A stretch of DNA of 13,432 bases from contig JAJYWG010000398.1 of the NCBI GenBank assembly GCA_021791615.1, forward strand, positions 1 to 13,432, written 5' to 3'. Source of the stretch: Actinomycetes bacterium (lineage in GTDB: Bacteria; Actinomycetota; Acidimicrobiia; Acidimicrobiales; RAAP-2). Numbering within the stretch: the stretch's first letter is position 1; each line of letters opens with the position of its first letter. The notes under the pieces are model-generated. The model had not been told where the DNA came from and ran no database searches. It saw only the letters and a list, made by a program, of their open reading frames with translations. Position numbers and translations under genes: made by a program. Positions 13,299-13,432 of the stretch are shown here, in pieces.

Positions 13299-13432
13299 AA
13301 CTGCATCCAGCGCACCATCACCATCGCCCCCTCCGTCGGCGCCCGCCACTTCCAGGAGCGTCCCTTCGGCTCTCCCGAATGGCAAGAGGCCTATGCCAAG
13401 GGGCGCAATGCCATAGAGGGCATGAACGGATA
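13299..13432 (+). pseudogene. Transposase C-terminal region, fragment cut by the window edge
   Basis: The frame from 13299 reads NCIQRTITIAPSVGARHFQE, RPFGSPEWQEAYAKGRNAIE and GMNG to the window end. The pattern 'C..Q.T...P..GA...Q...yGspeW..aY..R..vEg.NG' is typical of the last third of DDE transposases common in actinobacteria, with the E of RNAIEGMNG in the place of the third catalytic acid. No start or upstream D residues are found in this frame: the preceding 50 codons are unlike a transposase. So it is either a 5'-truncated remnant or joined after a frameshift. The rest of the gene, if any, lies beyond the window. The exact IS family is not assigned. Confidence 0.6.

Noticed and set aside
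1..13432. CRISPR arrays, rRNA, tRNA or riboswitches
   Set aside because: No regularly spaced repeats, no rRNA sequence and no convincing structured RNA were seen on either strand.

Overview
The window is high-GC DNA that reads as actinobacterial. The DinB/maleylpyruvate-isomerase-type gene belongs to a mycothiol-associated family, there are two ArsR-type regulators, many genes start with GTG or overlap as ATGA, and coding is G+C rich throughout. The species cannot be named from the sequence. The sulfide:quinone oxidoreductase-like cluster would suit an organism that handles sulfide or sulfane sulfur, but that is inference.

Layout. (1) 1-1459: a decayed IS3-family insertion sequence (OrfA and start of OrfB, several frameshifts), then about 800 bases without a recognisable gene. 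(2) 1460-3725, minus strand: a tight three-gene operon of an XRE-HTH/ImmA-IrrE metallopeptidase, a DUF4411-type PIN-domain protein whose best start is a CTG overlapping the upstream stop, and a DUF6650-like gene interrupted by an in-frame TGA. It looks like a toxin-antitoxin or defence-type module. (3) 3726-6120: mostly gene remnants, namely an unrecognised plus-strand gene broken by a frameshift and a stop, a minus-strand PD-(D/E)XK nuclease-like pseudogene, and a tiny HTH-like ORF. (4) 6121-7679: a maleylpyruvate isomerase/DinB-family gene convergent with an ArsR-type regulator that has a long C-terminal domain. (5) 7815-8761: a 5'-truncated, frameshifted fic pseudogene whose catalytic His is replaced by Arg and whose broken end abuts the next gene. 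(6) 8758-13004: an apparently intact sulfur module. A methyltransferase is divergent from a four-gene, translationally coupled operon: ArsR-rhodanese fusion, NifS/IscS-like cysteine desulfurase, small Cys-rich DsrE-family protein, and sulfide:quinone oxidoreductase-like flavoprotein. (7) 13005-13432: a perfect 26-bp palindrome, a repeat copy also found near position 903, and a transposase fragment running off the window.

How it fits together. The sulfur operon has all the parts of a sulfane-sulfur circuit: a regulator with a sulfur-binding rhodanese domain, a persulfide-generating desulfurase, a DsrE-type carrier and a persulfide-forming SQR. The rest is an accessory region with transposase debris at both ends and much gene decay; only the ImmA-PIN pair, the MDMPI/ArsR pair and the sulfur module look functional.
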